DNA of 64,000 nucleotides, from assembly GCF_017355525.1 (NCBI RefSeq), contig NZ_CP067395.1:496001-560000 (forward strand), read 5' to 3'. Source of the stretch: Lysobacter enzymogenes (lineage in GTDB: Bacteria > Pseudomonadota > Gammaproteobacteria > Xanthomonadales > Xanthomonadaceae). Positions 15,900 through 31,616 of the stretch are shown here, piece after piece (the first letter of the stretch is position 1; each line of letters opens with the position of its first letter). The notes beneath the pieces were generated by a model. It did no database searches. It was given only the letters and a program-made list of their open reading frames with translations, and was not told where the DNA came from. Made by a program: the position numbers and the translations under genes.

Positions 15900-17582
15900 T
15901 CAGATCACATCGGCCAGCAGCCGTCGCGCCGCCGCCCGCACTTCCTTGGTCAGCTCGACGCCGCCGAGCATGCGCGCGAGTTCCTCCTCGCGCTGCTTGG
16001 CCGCCAGCACCTGCACCGCGCTCTGGGTGACGCCTTCGCTGGCGGCCTTGGCGACGCGGTAGTGGGCGTGGCCCTGCGCCGCGACCTGGGCCAGGTGGGT
16101 CACGCACAGCACCTGGCGGCTGCCGCCGAGCGCGCGCAGCTTTTGCCCGACGATCTCCGCGACCGCGCCGCCGATGCCGGTGTCGACTTCGTCGAACACC
16201 ATCGTCGGCACCGCGTCGAGGCCGAACGCGGCGACTTCGATCGCCAGCGAGATGCGCGAGAGTTCGCCGCCGGAGGCGACCTTGCGCAGCGGCCGCGGCG
16301 GTTGCCCGGGGTTGGCGGCGACCATGAATTCGACCCGCTCGGCGCCGTTCGGGTCGGGCCGGTCTTCGTCCAGCGGCTCGATCTCGACGGCGAAGCGTCC
16401 GCCGCCCATGCCGAGTTCGCCGATCAGTTCGGTGGTGCGCGCCGACAGCGAGGCGGCGGCGTTGCGGCGGGCGCGGCCGAGCGCGTCGGCGGCCGCGCGC
16501 CAGCGCTTGCGCGCGTCGGCGATTTCGCCGTCGAGCGTGTCCAGGCGCTCGCCGGCGCCGCGCAGTTGTTCCAGTTCGGCGCCGACGCCGTCGCGGGTGG
16601 CGGCGAGCTGTTCCGGCGCGACCCGGTGCTTGCGCGCCAGTTCGTGCAGGCGGCCGAGCTTGGCCTCGATGCGCTCGAACTCGGACGGGTCCAGGTCGAG
16701 GTCGTCGCGCACGCGTTCGAGCAGCGACAGCGCTTCGTCGATCTGGATCGCGGCGTTGTCGAGCATGGCGTCGACTTCGCTCAGGCGCGGTTCGTGCTCG
16801 GCGACGCGTTGCAGGTCGCCGCGCACCTGCTGCAGGTTGCGGGTCAGCGACGGGCCTTCGTCGCCGCCGATGCGCGCGAACGCGCTTTCGCAGGCGGCGA
16901 TCAGGCCGGCGGCGTGGGCGTGGCGGCGGTGGTCGGCGTTGAGCTTGGCGATCGCCTCGGACTCCAGCGCCTCGCGTTCGAGTTCGGCGTGCTGGTGTTC
17001 GAGCCAGCCGATCCGGTCGGAGACGTCGCCCTGGGCGACCAGTCCGTCGCGTTCGCGCAGCAGCGCGCTCCACGCGCGCGCGGCCTGGACGACCGGTTCG
17101 CGCGCGCTTTCGTGACGGCCGTACGCGTCGAGCAGGTCGAGCTGGCTGGCGCGGGTCAGCAGCGCCTGGTGTTCGTGCTGGCCGTGGATTTCGACGAGGC
17201 GCGAAGCCAGTTCGCCGAGCTGGCCGAGGGTGACCGGGCGGCCGTTGACCCAGGCCCGCGAGCCGCCGTCGGCGCGGATCACCCGGCGGATCTGGCAGAC
17301 CGGGGCGTCGCCGTCGCCGGTTTCGTCGAGTTCGTTGTCGCCGAGCCAGGCCGCAGCGAGCGGGGCGTCGTCGAGGGTGAAGTCGGCGACCAGCTCGGCG
17401 CGGTCGGCGCCGTGGCGGACCACGCCGCTGTCGGCGCGCAGGCCGCCGAGCAGGCCGAGCGCATCGACCAGCAGCGACTTGCCGGCGCCGGTTTCGCCGG
17501 AGATGACGGTGAGGCCGGGACCGAAGCTGAGTTCGGCGGCGGTGACGACGGCGAATTGCTTGAGCGATAGATGGGCGAGCAT
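15900..17582 (-). CDS. recN: DNA repair ATPase RecN
   Basis: Predicted protein of 560 aa, an SMC-like ATPase acting in double-strand break repair. The start Met-Leu-Ala-His-Leu-Ser-Leu is the standard RecN opening. Walker A is in Gly-Glu-Thr-Gly-Ala-Gly-Lys-Ser (about 32). A long coiled-coil middle follows, then the signature Ser-Gly-Gly-Glu-Leu-Ser-Arg and Walker B Thr-Met-Val-Phe-Asp-Glu-Val-Asp near the C-terminus. Length is typical. It is divergent from hrcA, with a repeat-containing spacer. A CACAAT hexamer 9 nt before the ATG could be its -10. I saw no LexA box. Confidence 0.96.
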   Translation of the reverse strand: MLAHLSLKQFAVVTAAELSFGPGLTVISGETGAGKSLLVDALGLLGGLRADSGVVRHGADRAELVADFTLDDAPLAAAWLGDNELDETGDGDAPVCQIRRVIRADGGSRAWVNGRPVTLGQLGELASRLVEIHGQHEHQALLTRASQLDLLDAYGRHESAREPVVQAARAWSALLRERDGLVAQGDVSDRIGWLEHQHAELEREALESEAIAKLNADHRRHAHAAGLIAACESAFARIGGDEGPSLTRNLQQVRGDLQRVAEHEPRLSEVDAMLDNAAIQIDEALSLLERVRDDLDLDPSEFERIEAKLGRLHELARKHRVAPEQLAATRDGVGAELEQLRGAGERLDTLDGEIADARKRWRAAADALGRARRNAAASLSARTTELIGELGMGGGRFAVEIEPLDEDRPDPNGAERVEFMVAANPGQPPRPLRKVASGGELSRISLAIEVAAFGLDAVPTMVFDEVDTGIGGAVAEIVGQKLRALGGSRQVLCVTHLAQVAAQGHAHYRVAKAASEGVTQSAVQVLAAKQREEELARMLGGVELTKEVRAAARRLLADVI

Positions 17583-17822
17583 GCGGCGGCGATTGTGCCT
17601 GGGCGGGGCGGCGCCTGGGAATGGGCGCGCGGCGTGGGCGAGCGTAAGGGGAGGGCGGATCAGGGGCTGAGACGCGCGGCGGCGTCGATGGGGCATCAGT
17701 ATGGTGGCGTTGGATGACGGGCGCGGGCGGAGGTTGCCCCGGTCGCGCTTGCGCAGGGCGGCAGGGCTTGGATCCAGGGCTTCGGCCGAAGCTGAGGCAT
17801 CGAGGAGCCCGCGCATTTTCCC

Positions 17823-17911
17823 GCCGTCATCCCCGCGAACGCGGGGATCCAGGGCTTCGCCGGGACAATGCGCTGAAGTCTCTGGATCCCCGCCTTCGCG
17901 GGGATGACGGC
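17823..17911. repeat. Inverted pair of GTCATCCCCGCGAA-type elements
   Basis: Left arm 17823-17852 and right arm 17882-17911 are reverse complements with one mismatch. Each arm also contains its own CCCCGCG/CGCGGGG hairpin. This type of short mobile-looking repeat is widespread in proteobacterial intergenic DNA. Confidence 0.85.
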
Positions 17912-18063
17912 AACAGGCTGGCGCGGCGACAGGTGCGTTGCCGGTCGCCGGCCCGCCCGTAGAGGGCGCACGCCGGCGGCCTTTTTGTATTGCCGGCCTC
18001 GGTTCCCGACCGCGCCTCATTCCCCTTTCCCGATCCCGCGCTTGCGCCCAGCCCCCGCCGCGC

Positions 18064-18069
18064 ATATAT
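18064..18069 (+). promoter_or_regulatory. -10 hexamer of hrcA, probably leaderless
   Basis: ATATAT ends 7 nt before the hrcA ATG at 18077. No ribosome-binding site is visible in between. Confidence 0.45.
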
Positions 18070-18076
18070 CGGCGGC

Positions 18077-19129
18077 ATGAACCGCCGAGCCAACGACCCC
18101 GCCCTCGACCCGCGCGCGCGCCAGCTGCTGCGCGCGCTGATCGGCCGCTACATCCACAGCGGCGAGCCGGTCGGCTCGCAGACCCTGGCCCGCCACGCCG
18201 GGCTCGACGTCAGCGCGGCGACGATCCGCAACATCCTGTCCGACCTGGAGGAGGCCGGCCTGCTCAGCGCGCCGCACACCTCGGCCGGGCGCATCCCGAC
18301 CGCCCAGGGCTACCGCCTGTTCGTCGATTCGCTGCTGCAGGTGCGCCCGCTGCCGGAAGGCGAGGTGGCGCGGCTGCGCAGCGAACTGCCGTCCGGCTCG
18401 GGCACCCAGGCCCTGCTCGGCAGCGCTTCGGAGCTGCTGTCGGCGATGACCCACTTCGTCGGCGTGGTCAGCGTGCCCAAGCGCGAGCAGTTCGCGTTCC
18501 GCAAGATCGAGTTCGTGCCGCTGGACGCGCAGCGGGTGCTGGCGATCCTGGTGTTCGCCGATCAGGAGGTGCAGAACCGCATCATCCAGACCCGCCGCCC
18601 GTTCGAGACCGGCGAGCTGGAGCGCGTGGGCAACTACCTCAATGCCCACTTCGCCGGCCGCCCGGTCGCCGAGATCCGCGCCACCTTGCTGCTGGAACTG
18701 CGCAACGCCCAGTCGGAGATGCAGGCGCTGCTGGCGCAGTCGGTGGAACTGGCCGAGCAGGCGCTGGCCCCCGACAACGACGACATGGTCCTGGCCGGGC
18801 AGACCCGGCTGATGGGCGTGCAGGAACTGGCCGACCTGGACCGGCTGCGCGAGCTGTTCGACGCCTTCGCCCGCAAGCGCGAGATCCTGCAGCTGCTCGA
18901 ACGCACGGTGCGCGCGCCCGGCGTGCGCATCTTCATCGGCGAGGAAACCGGGCTGGCGCCGCTGGAGGGCGTGTCGCTGGTGACCGCGCCGTACACCGCC
19001 GGCGGGCGGGTGCTCGGCGTGCTCGGGGTGATCGGGCCGACCCGGATGGCGTACGACCGGGTCATTCCGGTGGTGCAGGCCGCCGCCGATGCGCTCGGCG
19101 AGGCGTTTGGTCCAACCGAAGTGGACTAA
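18077..19129 (+). CDS. hrcA: Heat-inducible transcription repressor HrcA
   Basis: Predicted protein of 350 aa. N-terminal winged helix with Pro-Val-Gly-Ser-Gln-Thr-Leu and the Ser-Ala-Ala-Thr-Ile-Arg-Asn recognition helix (about 44-50), GAF-like middle, and the C-terminal Gly-x-Ile-Gly-Pro-x-x-Met-x-Tyr motif. HrcA normally binds CIRCE operators and represses chaperone genes. No CIRCE is visible at this locus, so its targets (for example groESL) are probably elsewhere, and the downstream grpE-dnaK genes carry RpoH-type promoters instead. Confidence 0.95.
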   Translation: MNRRANDPALDPRARQLLRALIGRYIHSGEPVGSQTLARHAGLDVSAATIRNILSDLEEAGLLSAPHTSAGRIPTAQGYRLFVDSLLQVRPLPEGEVARLRSELPSGSGTQALLGSASELLSAMTHFVGVVSVPKREQFAFRKIEFVPLDAQRVLAILVFADQEVQNRIIQTRRPFETGELERVGNYLNAHFAGRPVAEIRATLLLELRNAQSEMQALLAQSVELAEQALAPDNDDMVLAGQTRLMGVQELADLDRLRELFDAFARKREILQLLERTVRAPGVRIFIGEETGLAPLEGVSLVTAPYTAGGRVLGVLGVIGPTRMAYDRVIPVVQAAADALGEAFGPTEVD

Positions 19130-19361
19130 GCCCCGCCGTCCCCTCCGAAGCCCGGCCCCCCAAGCCCCGCTTTTGCAGCTTCGGCTTTTGCACAAGGCCG
19201 TCAGCCCCCGGCCGTTGCGGCAAGCCCCTAGACCCTCCCGCCCAGGCCGACCAGGCCTCGCAAGCCGGCCCCGATTGTCCCAAAACCGCCCCCGAACCCC
19301 GACGCTCCCCGCCGATCCCGCACGATCGGCGCAGATGCGCGCCGTTTTGCGCCGCACGCCA

Positions 19362-19387
19362 CTTGAATGCCGCCCCCCCGGCCCCAT
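19362..19387 (+). promoter_or_regulatory. Sigma-32 (RpoH) heat-shock promoter of grpE
   Basis: CTTGAA (19362-19367), 14-bp spacer, CCCCAT (19382-19387). This matches the heat-shock consensus very well and lies 37 bp before the grpE ATG. Confidence 0.85.
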
Positions 19388-19423
19388 AGCTGGCCGTGTC
19401 GCGGACCACCGCAAGGAACCAGC

Positions 19424-19942
19424 ATGAATCAACACGACCCGAACCCCGATCCGAACCTCGAGACCCAGGACCCGGCCGCCGCCGGCGCCGGCCTGTCCGA
19501 GGCCGATGCCCTGCGCGCCGAATTGAACAAGCTGCGCGAGGATTCGCTGCGCGAGCGCGCCGAACTCGACAACCAGCGCAAGCGCGTGGTCCGCGATATC
19601 GAAATGGCGCGCAAGTTCGCCAACGAACGCCTGCTCGGCGACCTGCTGCCGGTGATCGACAGCCTCGAAGCCGGCCTGTCCGCTGCCGGCGGCGATGCCG
19701 GCGCGCTGCGCGAGGGCATGGAGCTGACCCTGCGCCAGTTGCTCAAGGTCGCCGCCGACAACGGCCTGGTCGCGGTCGACCCGACCGGCCAGCCGTTCAA
19801 TCCCGAACACCACCAGGCCATGAGCATGGTGCCGGCGCCCGGCGTGGCGCCGAACCATGTGGTCCAGGTCTACCAGAAGGGCTGGCTGCTCAACGAGCGC
19901 CTGCTGCGCCCGGCCCTGGTCGTGGTCGCCCAGGACGCCTGA
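19424..19942 (+). CDS. grpE: Nucleotide exchange factor GrpE
   Basis: Predicted protein of 172 aa that releases ADP from DnaK. Disordered acidic N-terminus, long coiled coil (about 30-75) with Glu-Leu-Asp-Asn-Gln-Arg-Lys-Arg, then the beta-wing domain with Phe-Asn-Pro-Glu-His-His-Gln-Ala-Met and Val-Gln-Val-Tyr-Gln-Lys-Gly-Trp. An AAGGAA site lies 5 nt before the ATG. It is preceded by an RpoH promoter and followed by dnaK after 188 bp that contain a second RpoH-type promoter. Confidence 0.97.
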   Translation: MNQHDPNPDPNLETQDPAAAGAGLSEADALRAELNKLREDSLRERAELDNQRKRVVRDIEMARKFANERLLGDLLPVIDSLEAGLSAAGGDAGALREGMELTLRQLLKVAADNGLVAVDPTGQPFNPEHHQAMSMVPAPGVAPNHVVQVYQKGWLLNERLLRPALVVVAQDA

Positions 19943-20030
19943 ACCGCGCCGCGCGGGCGCCGCGGCGGGGGCCGCGCGCAAGGCGTCCGCAACGGCGGTT
20001 TTACGGCTTGTCGGGGGCAGGGCACGGGCG

Positions 20031-20059
20031 CTTGAACTGCCCGGCACCGGGCCCCAAAT
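20031..20059 (+). promoter_or_regulatory. Second sigma-32-type promoter, upstream of dnaK
   Basis: CTTGAA (20031-20036), 15-bp spacer, CCCCAAAT (20052-20059), 71 bp before dnaK. It would allow extra dnaK-dnaJ transcription on heat shock. Confidence 0.7.
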
Positions 20060-20130
20060 AACGAACATCGGCGGCCTGCAGCGTTCCGCGCCGCCCCATA
20101 CATTCCAGCATTGAGAGAGGGAGCAACAAC

Positions 20131-22050
<1,920 letters not shown>

Positions 22051-22053
22051 GAC

Positions 22054-22164
22054 GGGATTCGGGATCAGGGATTCGGGATTGGAAAGCGCCGCTTTCCGCC
22101 CGAGTCCCTCTCCGATCTGACGACTGCGCTGTTACGAATCCCCAATCCCGAATCCCGAATCCCG
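22054..22164. repeat. GGGATTCGGGATT inverted repeat in the dnaK-dnaJ gap
   Basis: Left arm at about 22054-22082 has two copies of GGGATTCGGGAT; the right arm at 22141-22164 has the complement. The element occupies nearly the whole intergenic gap and could form a long hairpin in the dnaK-dnaJ message, possibly lowering dnaJ expression. Confidence 0.75.
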
Positions 22165-22168
22165 GTCA

Positions 22169-23308
22169 ATGAGCAAACGCGATTACTACGAAGTGCTGGG
22201 CGTTCAACGCAACGCCGGCGACGAAGACCTGAAGAAGGCCTATCGCCGCTGCGCGATGAAGTTCCATCCGGACCGCAATCCCGGCGACCAGGCCGCCGAA
22301 GCCTCGTTCAAGGAATGCAAGGAGGCCTACGAGGTCCTGTCCGATGCGAGCAAGCGCCGCCTGTACGACCAGCACGGCCACGCCGCGTTCGAGCACGGCA
22401 TGGGCGGCGGTGGCGGCGGCCCCGGCCCCGGTTTCGCCGACATGGGCGACATCTTCGGCGACATTTTCGGCAACATCTTCGGCGGCGGCGGAGCCGGCGG
22501 CGCGCGCGGTCCGCGCCGCGGCGCCGACATCGGCTATGTCATGGAGCTGTCGCTGGAAGAAGCGGTCGGCGGGATCGAAAAGCAGATCGAAATCCCGACC
22601 CTGGACGAGTGCGAGACCTGCAAGGGCTCGGGCTCGGCCGACGGCAAGATCGAAACCTGCACCACCTGCAACGGCCGCGGCCAGGTCCGGTTCCAGCGCG
22701 GCATCTTCTCGATGCAGCAGGCCTGCCCGCATTGCAACGGCCGCGGCCAGACCATCGCCAACCCGTGCGGCGACTGCCACGGCCAGGGCCGGATCGAGCG
22801 GACCAAGACCTTGCAGGTCAAGATTCCCGCCGGCGTCGACAACGGCGACCGCATCCGCCTGACCGGCGAAGGCGAAGCCGGCCCGGCCGGTTCGCCGCCG
22901 GGCGACCTGTACGTGGAAGTGCGCGTGCGCGAGCACGAGATCTTCCAGCGCGACGGCGACGACCTGCACTGCGAAGTGCCGATCCGCATTTCCCAGGCCG
23001 CGCTCGGCGACATCGTGCGGGTGCCCACGCTCGGCGGCGAAGTCGAGCTGCGCATTCCGGCCGAGACCCAGAGCGGCAAGCTGTTCCGCCTGCGCGACAA
23101 GGGCGTCAAGTCGGTGCGCAGCCGCAAGCCCGGCGACCTGTATTGCCGGGTCGCGGTGGAAACCCCGGTCAACCTGACCCCCGAGCAGCGCGAGCTGCTG
23201 GAAAAGTTCGAGGCGACCTTCGTCGGCGAGGGCGCGCGCAAGCATTCGCCGCGGTCTTCGACGTTCATCGACGGGGTCAAGGGGTTTTGGGACCGGATGA
23301 CGTCCTGA
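22169..23308 (+). CDS. dnaJ: Co-chaperone DnaJ (Hsp40)
   Basis: Predicted protein of 379 aa. J domain with His-Pro-Asp (about 34-36), Gly/Phe-rich segment (about 72-115), zinc region with four Cys-x-x-Cys-x-Gly-x-Gly motifs (about 147-215), then the two substrate-binding beta domains. It stimulates DnaK ATPase and delivers clients. A strong terminator follows, closing the heat-shock operon. Confidence 0.98.
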   Translation: MSKRDYYEVLGVQRNAGDEDLKKAYRRCAMKFHPDRNPGDQAAEASFKECKEAYEVLSDASKRRLYDQHGHAAFEHGMGGGGGGPGPGFADMGDIFGDIFGNIFGGGGAGGARGPRRGADIGYVMELSLEEAVGGIEKQIEIPTLDECETCKGSGSADGKIETCTTCNGRGQVRFQRGIFSMQQACPHCNGRGQTIANPCGDCHGQGRIERTKTLQVKIPAGVDNGDRIRLTGEGEAGPAGSPPGDLYVEVRVREHEIFQRDGDDLHCEVPIRISQAALGDIVRVPTLGGEVELRIPAETQSGKLFRLRDKGVKSVRSRKPGDLYCRVAVETPVNLTPEQRELLEKFEATFVGEGARKHSPRSSTFIDGVKGFWDRMTS

Positions 23309-23337
23309 GCCGCATCGCGCGGCCTGCGCGCGAGTTG

Positions 23338-23371
23338 CAAACAAAAAGGAGCTTCGGCTCCTTTTTTGTTT
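23338..23371 (+). terminator. Terminator of the hrcA-grpE-dnaK-dnaJ operon
   Basis: AAAAAGGAGC, TTCG tetraloop, GCTCCTTTTTTG. The stem extends through flanking AAAC/GTTT pairs. Confidence 0.93.
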
Positions 23372-23480
23372 GCGCGCGCGCACGGTTGCCGCGGCTATGT
23401 GCTAAAAATCGCGCGCGGACGCCGCATCGGCGGCGTCCTTCGTATCGTCATCGCCAATCAAGGATTCGGGAGAAGAAAGG

Positions 23481-25433
23481 ATGCGCATCGCCATGCCGCG
23501 GCGCCCGGCCGCACTGTGTCTGGCGCTGGTGGCGGCCCTCGCCGCCAACGCCGCTGCCGCTCAGGACAAATCCGCTCAAGACGCGCCGGCGCGCAGCGCC
23601 GCGGCGGCCGCCGCGCCATCGGCCGCGAGCGCCGAGCAACCGTCCGCGCGGCTGGAACGGGTCGATTTCACCTATACCGTGCAGCCCAACGGCGCGTACG
23701 TCGAACAACGCGAGTCGGCGTTGAAGATCCTGCGTGAAGAGGCGGTGGAGCGCGCTAAGTATGAATCCATCGACTACAGCGCCAGCCTGCAGACGCTGGA
23801 AGTGATCGAGGCCTACACGCTCAAGGCCGACGGCCGCCGCGTCGTCGTGCCCAAGTCCAACTACCAGGTCCAGACCAACGACGGCCGCGGCGACGGCGCG
23901 CCGGCGTTTTCCGATATCGCCACCACCCAATTGGTGTTCCCCGACGTCGCGGTCGGCGACACCGTGGTGCTGAATTACCGTCTGCTCGGCAAGCAGCCGA
24001 TGTTCGAAGGCCAGTTCTCCGACACCGGCAGCTACAGCGATTACGCCTATCTCGGCGAGATGACGCTCAAGTACGACCTGCCGGTGTCGATGAAGATCCG
24101 CAAGGAGTCCTACGGCAAGTTCAAGACCGTGCGCGACGAAGTCGTCGGCGACCGCCGCATCGTCGAATGGCGTTTCAGCAATCGCGAGCCGAAGCAGGCG
24201 GTGCCGAGCTATACCGCGCCGTTCGACCTGACCCGCAGCAACGGCGCCTCGGTCTCGACCTTCGCCAGCTACGGCGACATCGCCCGCGTCTACGGCGAGC
24301 GCGCGCTGCCCAAGGCGGTGCCGGGCGCGCGCGTGCGCAAGCTCGCCGACGAAATCGCCGCCGGCAAGACCGGCCAGCGCGAGATCGCCCAGGCGCTGTA
24401 CGAATGGGTGTCGCTGAACATCAACTACGCCGGCAACTGCATCGGCCTGGGCGCGGTGGTGCCGCGCGATCAGGACTTCGTCCTCGACAACCGCATCGGC
24501 GACTGCAAGGACCACGCCACCTTGCTGCAGGCGCTGCTCGCGGCCAAGGGCATCGAAGCGACCCAGGCGCTGATCAACTCCGGCACCGCGTATACGCTGG
24601 CGCCGGTGCCGGTCGCGTCTGCGGTCAATCACGTGCTGAACTATCTGCCGGGCCTGGATCTGTACCTGGACGCCACCGCCAAGGGCATCGCCTTCGGCGA
24701 ACTGCCGTACTCGATCGCCGGCAAGCCGGTGTTGCGGGTGGATCGCCCGGACCTGCCGGCGCGCACCCCGACGCCGGCCAAACTGGCCAATCGTCAGCGC
24801 ATGGAGACCCAGGTCGTGATCGCCGAGGACGGCAGCCTCAAGGGCACGATGAAGGTCGAGCTCGCCGGCCGCCCGGCGATGGAGTTCCGCTCCGGCTCGC
24901 GCGATCTGACCGAGAAGGACGCCGGCGAAATGGTCAAGAAAGTGTTCGAGCGCATGGGTGTGCGCGCCAGCGGCAGCTTCCGCCAGGACGATCCCAAGCC
25001 GCTGCGCAGCCAGCACGCGTATTACGTCGAGATCGACGCCAAGCAGGCCGTGCCGATGCCCGGCGCGTTCGCGCTCGGCGCGTTCTTCGTCACGCCGCAG
25101 CCGGTGTTCGCCCTGGTCGGCAGCGCCAACGCGCCGGAAGACATCGCCGACGAAGGCGAGGGCCTGTGCCTCGGCGGCCGTTCGGAGGAGAGCTACCGGA
25201 TCGAATTCCCCAAGACCGTGAAGGTGTTGGCCAAGCCGCAGGACCTGAAACTGGAATCCAACGGCTCGCGCTACGAGGCGACCTATCGGCTGGAAGGCAA
25301 TGTGCTGTACGCGCACCGGGTGATCGAGGACGCGACCACGGGACCTGTGTGCAGCATCGCGTACAACAAGGCCTATTCCGATTTCGCCCGCAAGGTGGTG
25401 CCGAATCTGAAGGCGCAGGTGGTTTACCAGTAA
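23481..25433 (+). CDS. DUF3857 / transglutaminase-like periplasmic protein
   Basis: Predicted protein of 650 aa. Residues 1-28 form a signal peptide ending Ala-Ala-Ala-Ala-Gln. A DUF3857 domain (about 55-210) is followed by a transglutaminase-like core with the triad Cys342 (Gly-Asp-Cys-Lys-Asp-His), His384 and Asp397. A beta-rich C-terminal part remains unassigned. Such proteins act on the cell envelope, perhaps as proteases or cross-linkers, but no substrate is known. The GGAG site supports the ATG at 23481; Met at 23493 is an alternative. It is a monocistronic unit between dnaJ and dapB. Confidence 0.85.
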   Translation: MRIAMPRRPAALCLALVAALAANAAAAQDKSAQDAPARSAAAAAAPSAASAEQPSARLERVDFTYTVQPNGAYVEQRESALKILREEAVERAKYESIDYSASLQTLEVIEAYTLKADGRRVVVPKSNYQVQTNDGRGDGAPAFSDIATTQLVFPDVAVGDTVVLNYRLLGKQPMFEGQFSDTGSYSDYAYLGEMTLKYDLPVSMKIRKESYGKFKTVRDEVVGDRRIVEWRFSNREPKQAVPSYTAPFDLTRSNGASVSTFASYGDIARVYGERALPKAVPGARVRKLADEIAAGKTGQREIAQALYEWVSLNINYAGNCIGLGAVVPRDQDFVLDNRIGDCKDHATLLQALLAAKGIEATQALINSGTAYTLAPVPVASAVNHVLNYLPGLDLYLDATAKGIAFGELPYSIAGKPVLRVDRPDLPARTPTPAKLANRQRMETQVVIAEDGSLKGTMKVELAGRPAMEFRSGSRDLTEKDAGEMVKKVFERMGVRASGSFRQDDPKPLRSQHAYYVEIDAKQAVPMPGAFALGAFFVTPQPVFALVGSANAPEDIADEGEGLCLGGRSEESYRIEFPKTVKVLAKPQDLKLESNGSRYEATYRLEGNVLYAHRVIEDATTGPVCSIAYNKAYSDFARKVVPNLKAQVVYQ

Positions 25434-25504
25434 GCGCGCCGCGCGCGGACCCGCAGCGGACCGGCCCAGCGCCGGTCCGCTTGTTTTCGCCGGGCCGCAG
25501 CGGC

Positions 25505-25510
25505 TAGCCT
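25505..25510 (+). promoter_or_regulatory. -10 hexamer of dapB, probably leaderless
   Basis: TAGCCT ends 6 nt before the dapB ATG at 25517, with no ribosome-binding site between. Confidence 0.45.
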
Positions 25511-25516
25511 GCGCGC

Positions 25517-26245
25517 ATGAGCGAATCCCCCAAGACCCCGATCCGTCTCCTGATCCACGGCGCCAGCGGGCGCATGGGCCAGGCCCTGTTGCGACTGGCC
25601 GGCGAACGCGACGACGTTCGGGTGGTCGCGGCGTACTCGCGTTCGCAGCCCTCGCAGCGGGTCATCGACAACGTCCCGCACTTCGCCTCGGCCGAACTGG
25701 CCGGCGCGCCGGAGTTCGACGTGGCGATCGACTTCAGCCTGCCGGAAGGCTTCGATCCGGTGCTGGCGCTGTGCGCGCAGCGCGGCAAGGGCCTGGTGTC
25801 GGGCACCACCGGGCTGAGCTCGGCGCAGAACGCGCAGATCAACGAAGCCGCGGCCGCGATCGCGGTGGTGTGGGCGGCCAACTACAGCCTCGGCGTGGCG
25901 GTGCTGACCGAACTGGTGCGCCAGGCCGCCGCGGCGTTGCCGGAGTGGGACTGCGATGTGATCGAGGCGCACCACACCCGCAAGCTCGACGCGCCGTCGG
26001 GCACCGCGCTGCACCTGGGCGCGGCCGCGGCGATCGGCCGCGGCCGCGAGCCGCATTACGCCAGCCTGCGCGCCGGCGACATCGTCGGCGAACACACCGT
26101 GCAGTTCGCCACCGCCGGCGAACGCATCGAACTGATCCACCGCGCCACCAACCGCGACATTTTCGCCCGCGGCGCGCTGCACGCGGCCGTGCGTCTGGCC
26201 GAACGCGCGCCGGGGATGTATCAGTTGCGCGATCTGCTCGGCTGA
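25517..26245 (+). CDS. dapB: 4-hydroxy-tetrahydrodipicolinate reductase
   Basis: Predicted protein of 242 aa for the second committed step of lysine/diaminopimelate synthesis. N-terminal NAD(P)H site Gly-Ala-Ser-Gly-Arg-Met-Gly; Gly-Thr-Thr-Gly; and the catalytic region Glu-Ala-His-His-Thr-Arg-Lys-Leu-Asp-Ala-Pro-Ser-Gly-Thr-Ala (about 152-166). Slightly shorter than the E. coli enzyme but with all key residues. It is followed by carA after 472 bp, the common xanthomonad order. Confidence 0.97.
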   Translation: MSESPKTPIRLLIHGASGRMGQALLRLAGERDDVRVVAAYSRSQPSQRVIDNVPHFASAELAGAPEFDVAIDFSLPEGFDPVLALCAQRGKGLVSGTTGLSSAQNAQINEAAAAIAVVWAANYSLGVAVLTELVRQAAAALPEWDCDVIEAHHTRKLDAPSGTALHLGAAAAIGRGREPHYASLRAGDIVGEHTVQFATAGERIELIHRATNRDIFARGALHAAVRLAERAPGMYQLRDLLG

Positions 26246-26717
26246 CGGCCTTCGCCGGCGCGCCGCAAGCGCCGTGGCCGCCGGGTCGGACTGAATCCGG
26301 CGGCGCCGGCGACTGCGGCTCGACGCGCTCCGGCGGCGGGTCGATCCGGCGCGGCGTTCAGCCCACGGCCGGCTGCGGCCGGCCGGCGCTCGCGCGGGCA
26401 GGGCGGCGGCGCGGCTCGGCAACCACGGCGCAAACGGCGGGAAATCGCTGCGGGCGCCTCGCGGACGGCCGCGGCCTGCGCTTCGGCGCCCGCCTCGATG
26501 CCTTGTTCAGCAAGTTGCATGCGCCCGGCCGGCCGCACGCCGCCGCCGCACCGAGGCCAGATTGAGACTGGCGCCGACGGCCCTTCGCCGCTAGAATTCC
26601 GGCTCGCCTGAATCCCGCACGCCGGACCGGTCCCGCACCGCGTCCGTGTTTTGCTGCAAGTCGGTTTTGCCGATGTCGCGCACGGGATCAGATCCTTCGG
26701 CAGCCAAGGCGACCCCC
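26246..26717. other. dapB-carA intergenic region
   Basis: 472 bp with no supported gene. A TAGAAT -10-like hexamer lies at 26592-26597, which would give a carA leader of about 115 nt. No clear -35, PyrR-type or attenuator hairpin with a T run was seen. Confidence 0.5.
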
Positions 26718-27844
<1,127 letters not shown>

Positions 27845-27845
<1 letters not shown>

Positions 27846-28291
27846 TGAGCGCCGCGCCGGCCCCGCCGTCGCGCCGACGCCGCTGGCGTCGGCGCGTATT
27901 GGCGGCGCTGGTGTTGCTCGGCGCGTACCCCGCGTTCGTGCTGATCGCGGTGTACTCGCAATGGTTCGCCGCGGGCCTGCCGGGCGGACGCAACGGCCCG
28001 GCCGATGCGTACCGCCACAGCCTCGCCAGCGCGGTCGTCGCCTACACCTCGTCGCCGCGCTGCGTCGACTGGGTGACCGCGGTGATGGAGCGCGACGGCG
28101 CAGGCAACCCGAGCCGGGCGATGGACGCCCACAACAACCGGATCGGCGCGCGCATCGGCGCCGCCGCCGCCACCTGGACCGCGATGCAGCGCGAGGTTCG
28201 CGCCGCGGTCGACCACGGCGCGATCGACGCCCGATCGCCCGAGCAAATCACCTGGCTCGCCCCCGCGGCGTGGCAGGACCGACTTTACTGA
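27845..28291 (+). CDS. Membrane-anchored DUF6973-like protein between carA and carB
   Basis: Predicted protein of 148 aa. Basic N-terminus, membrane helix at about 18-38, then a small domain with the motif Gly-Pro-Ala-Asp-Ala-Tyr-Arg-His-Ser and later [10 protein letters not shown]. That pair of His/Asn-rich motifs is characteristic of DUF6973-type domains (resemblance, not proven). It overlaps carA by 1 bp and is 7 bp from carB, so it is inside the car operon. It has no evident role in carbamoyl phosphate synthesis. Confidence 0.75.
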
Positions 28292-28298
28292 GGACCTC

Positions 28299-31544
<3,246 letters not shown>

Positions 31545-31616
31545 CCTGAGCCGAGCGGATCGATCGGCCCGCGCCGATCGGTCCCGCCCGGCGCGGCCCG
31601 GGCGCGCCGCTGCGGC

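Larger units (their letters stand above)
17583..18076. other. Divergent recN-hrcA intergenic region
   Basis: 494 bp without a supported gene. It holds the palindromic pair at 17823-17911, an imperfect GC hairpin followed by TTTTT at about 17940-17986, and a -10-like element next to the hrcA start. No CIRCE element was found. Confidence 0.6.

Noticed and set aside
17583..18076. CIRCE operator for HrcA
   Set aside because: I looked for TTAGCACTC-N9-GAGTGCTAA near hrcA, grpE and dnaK and found none.
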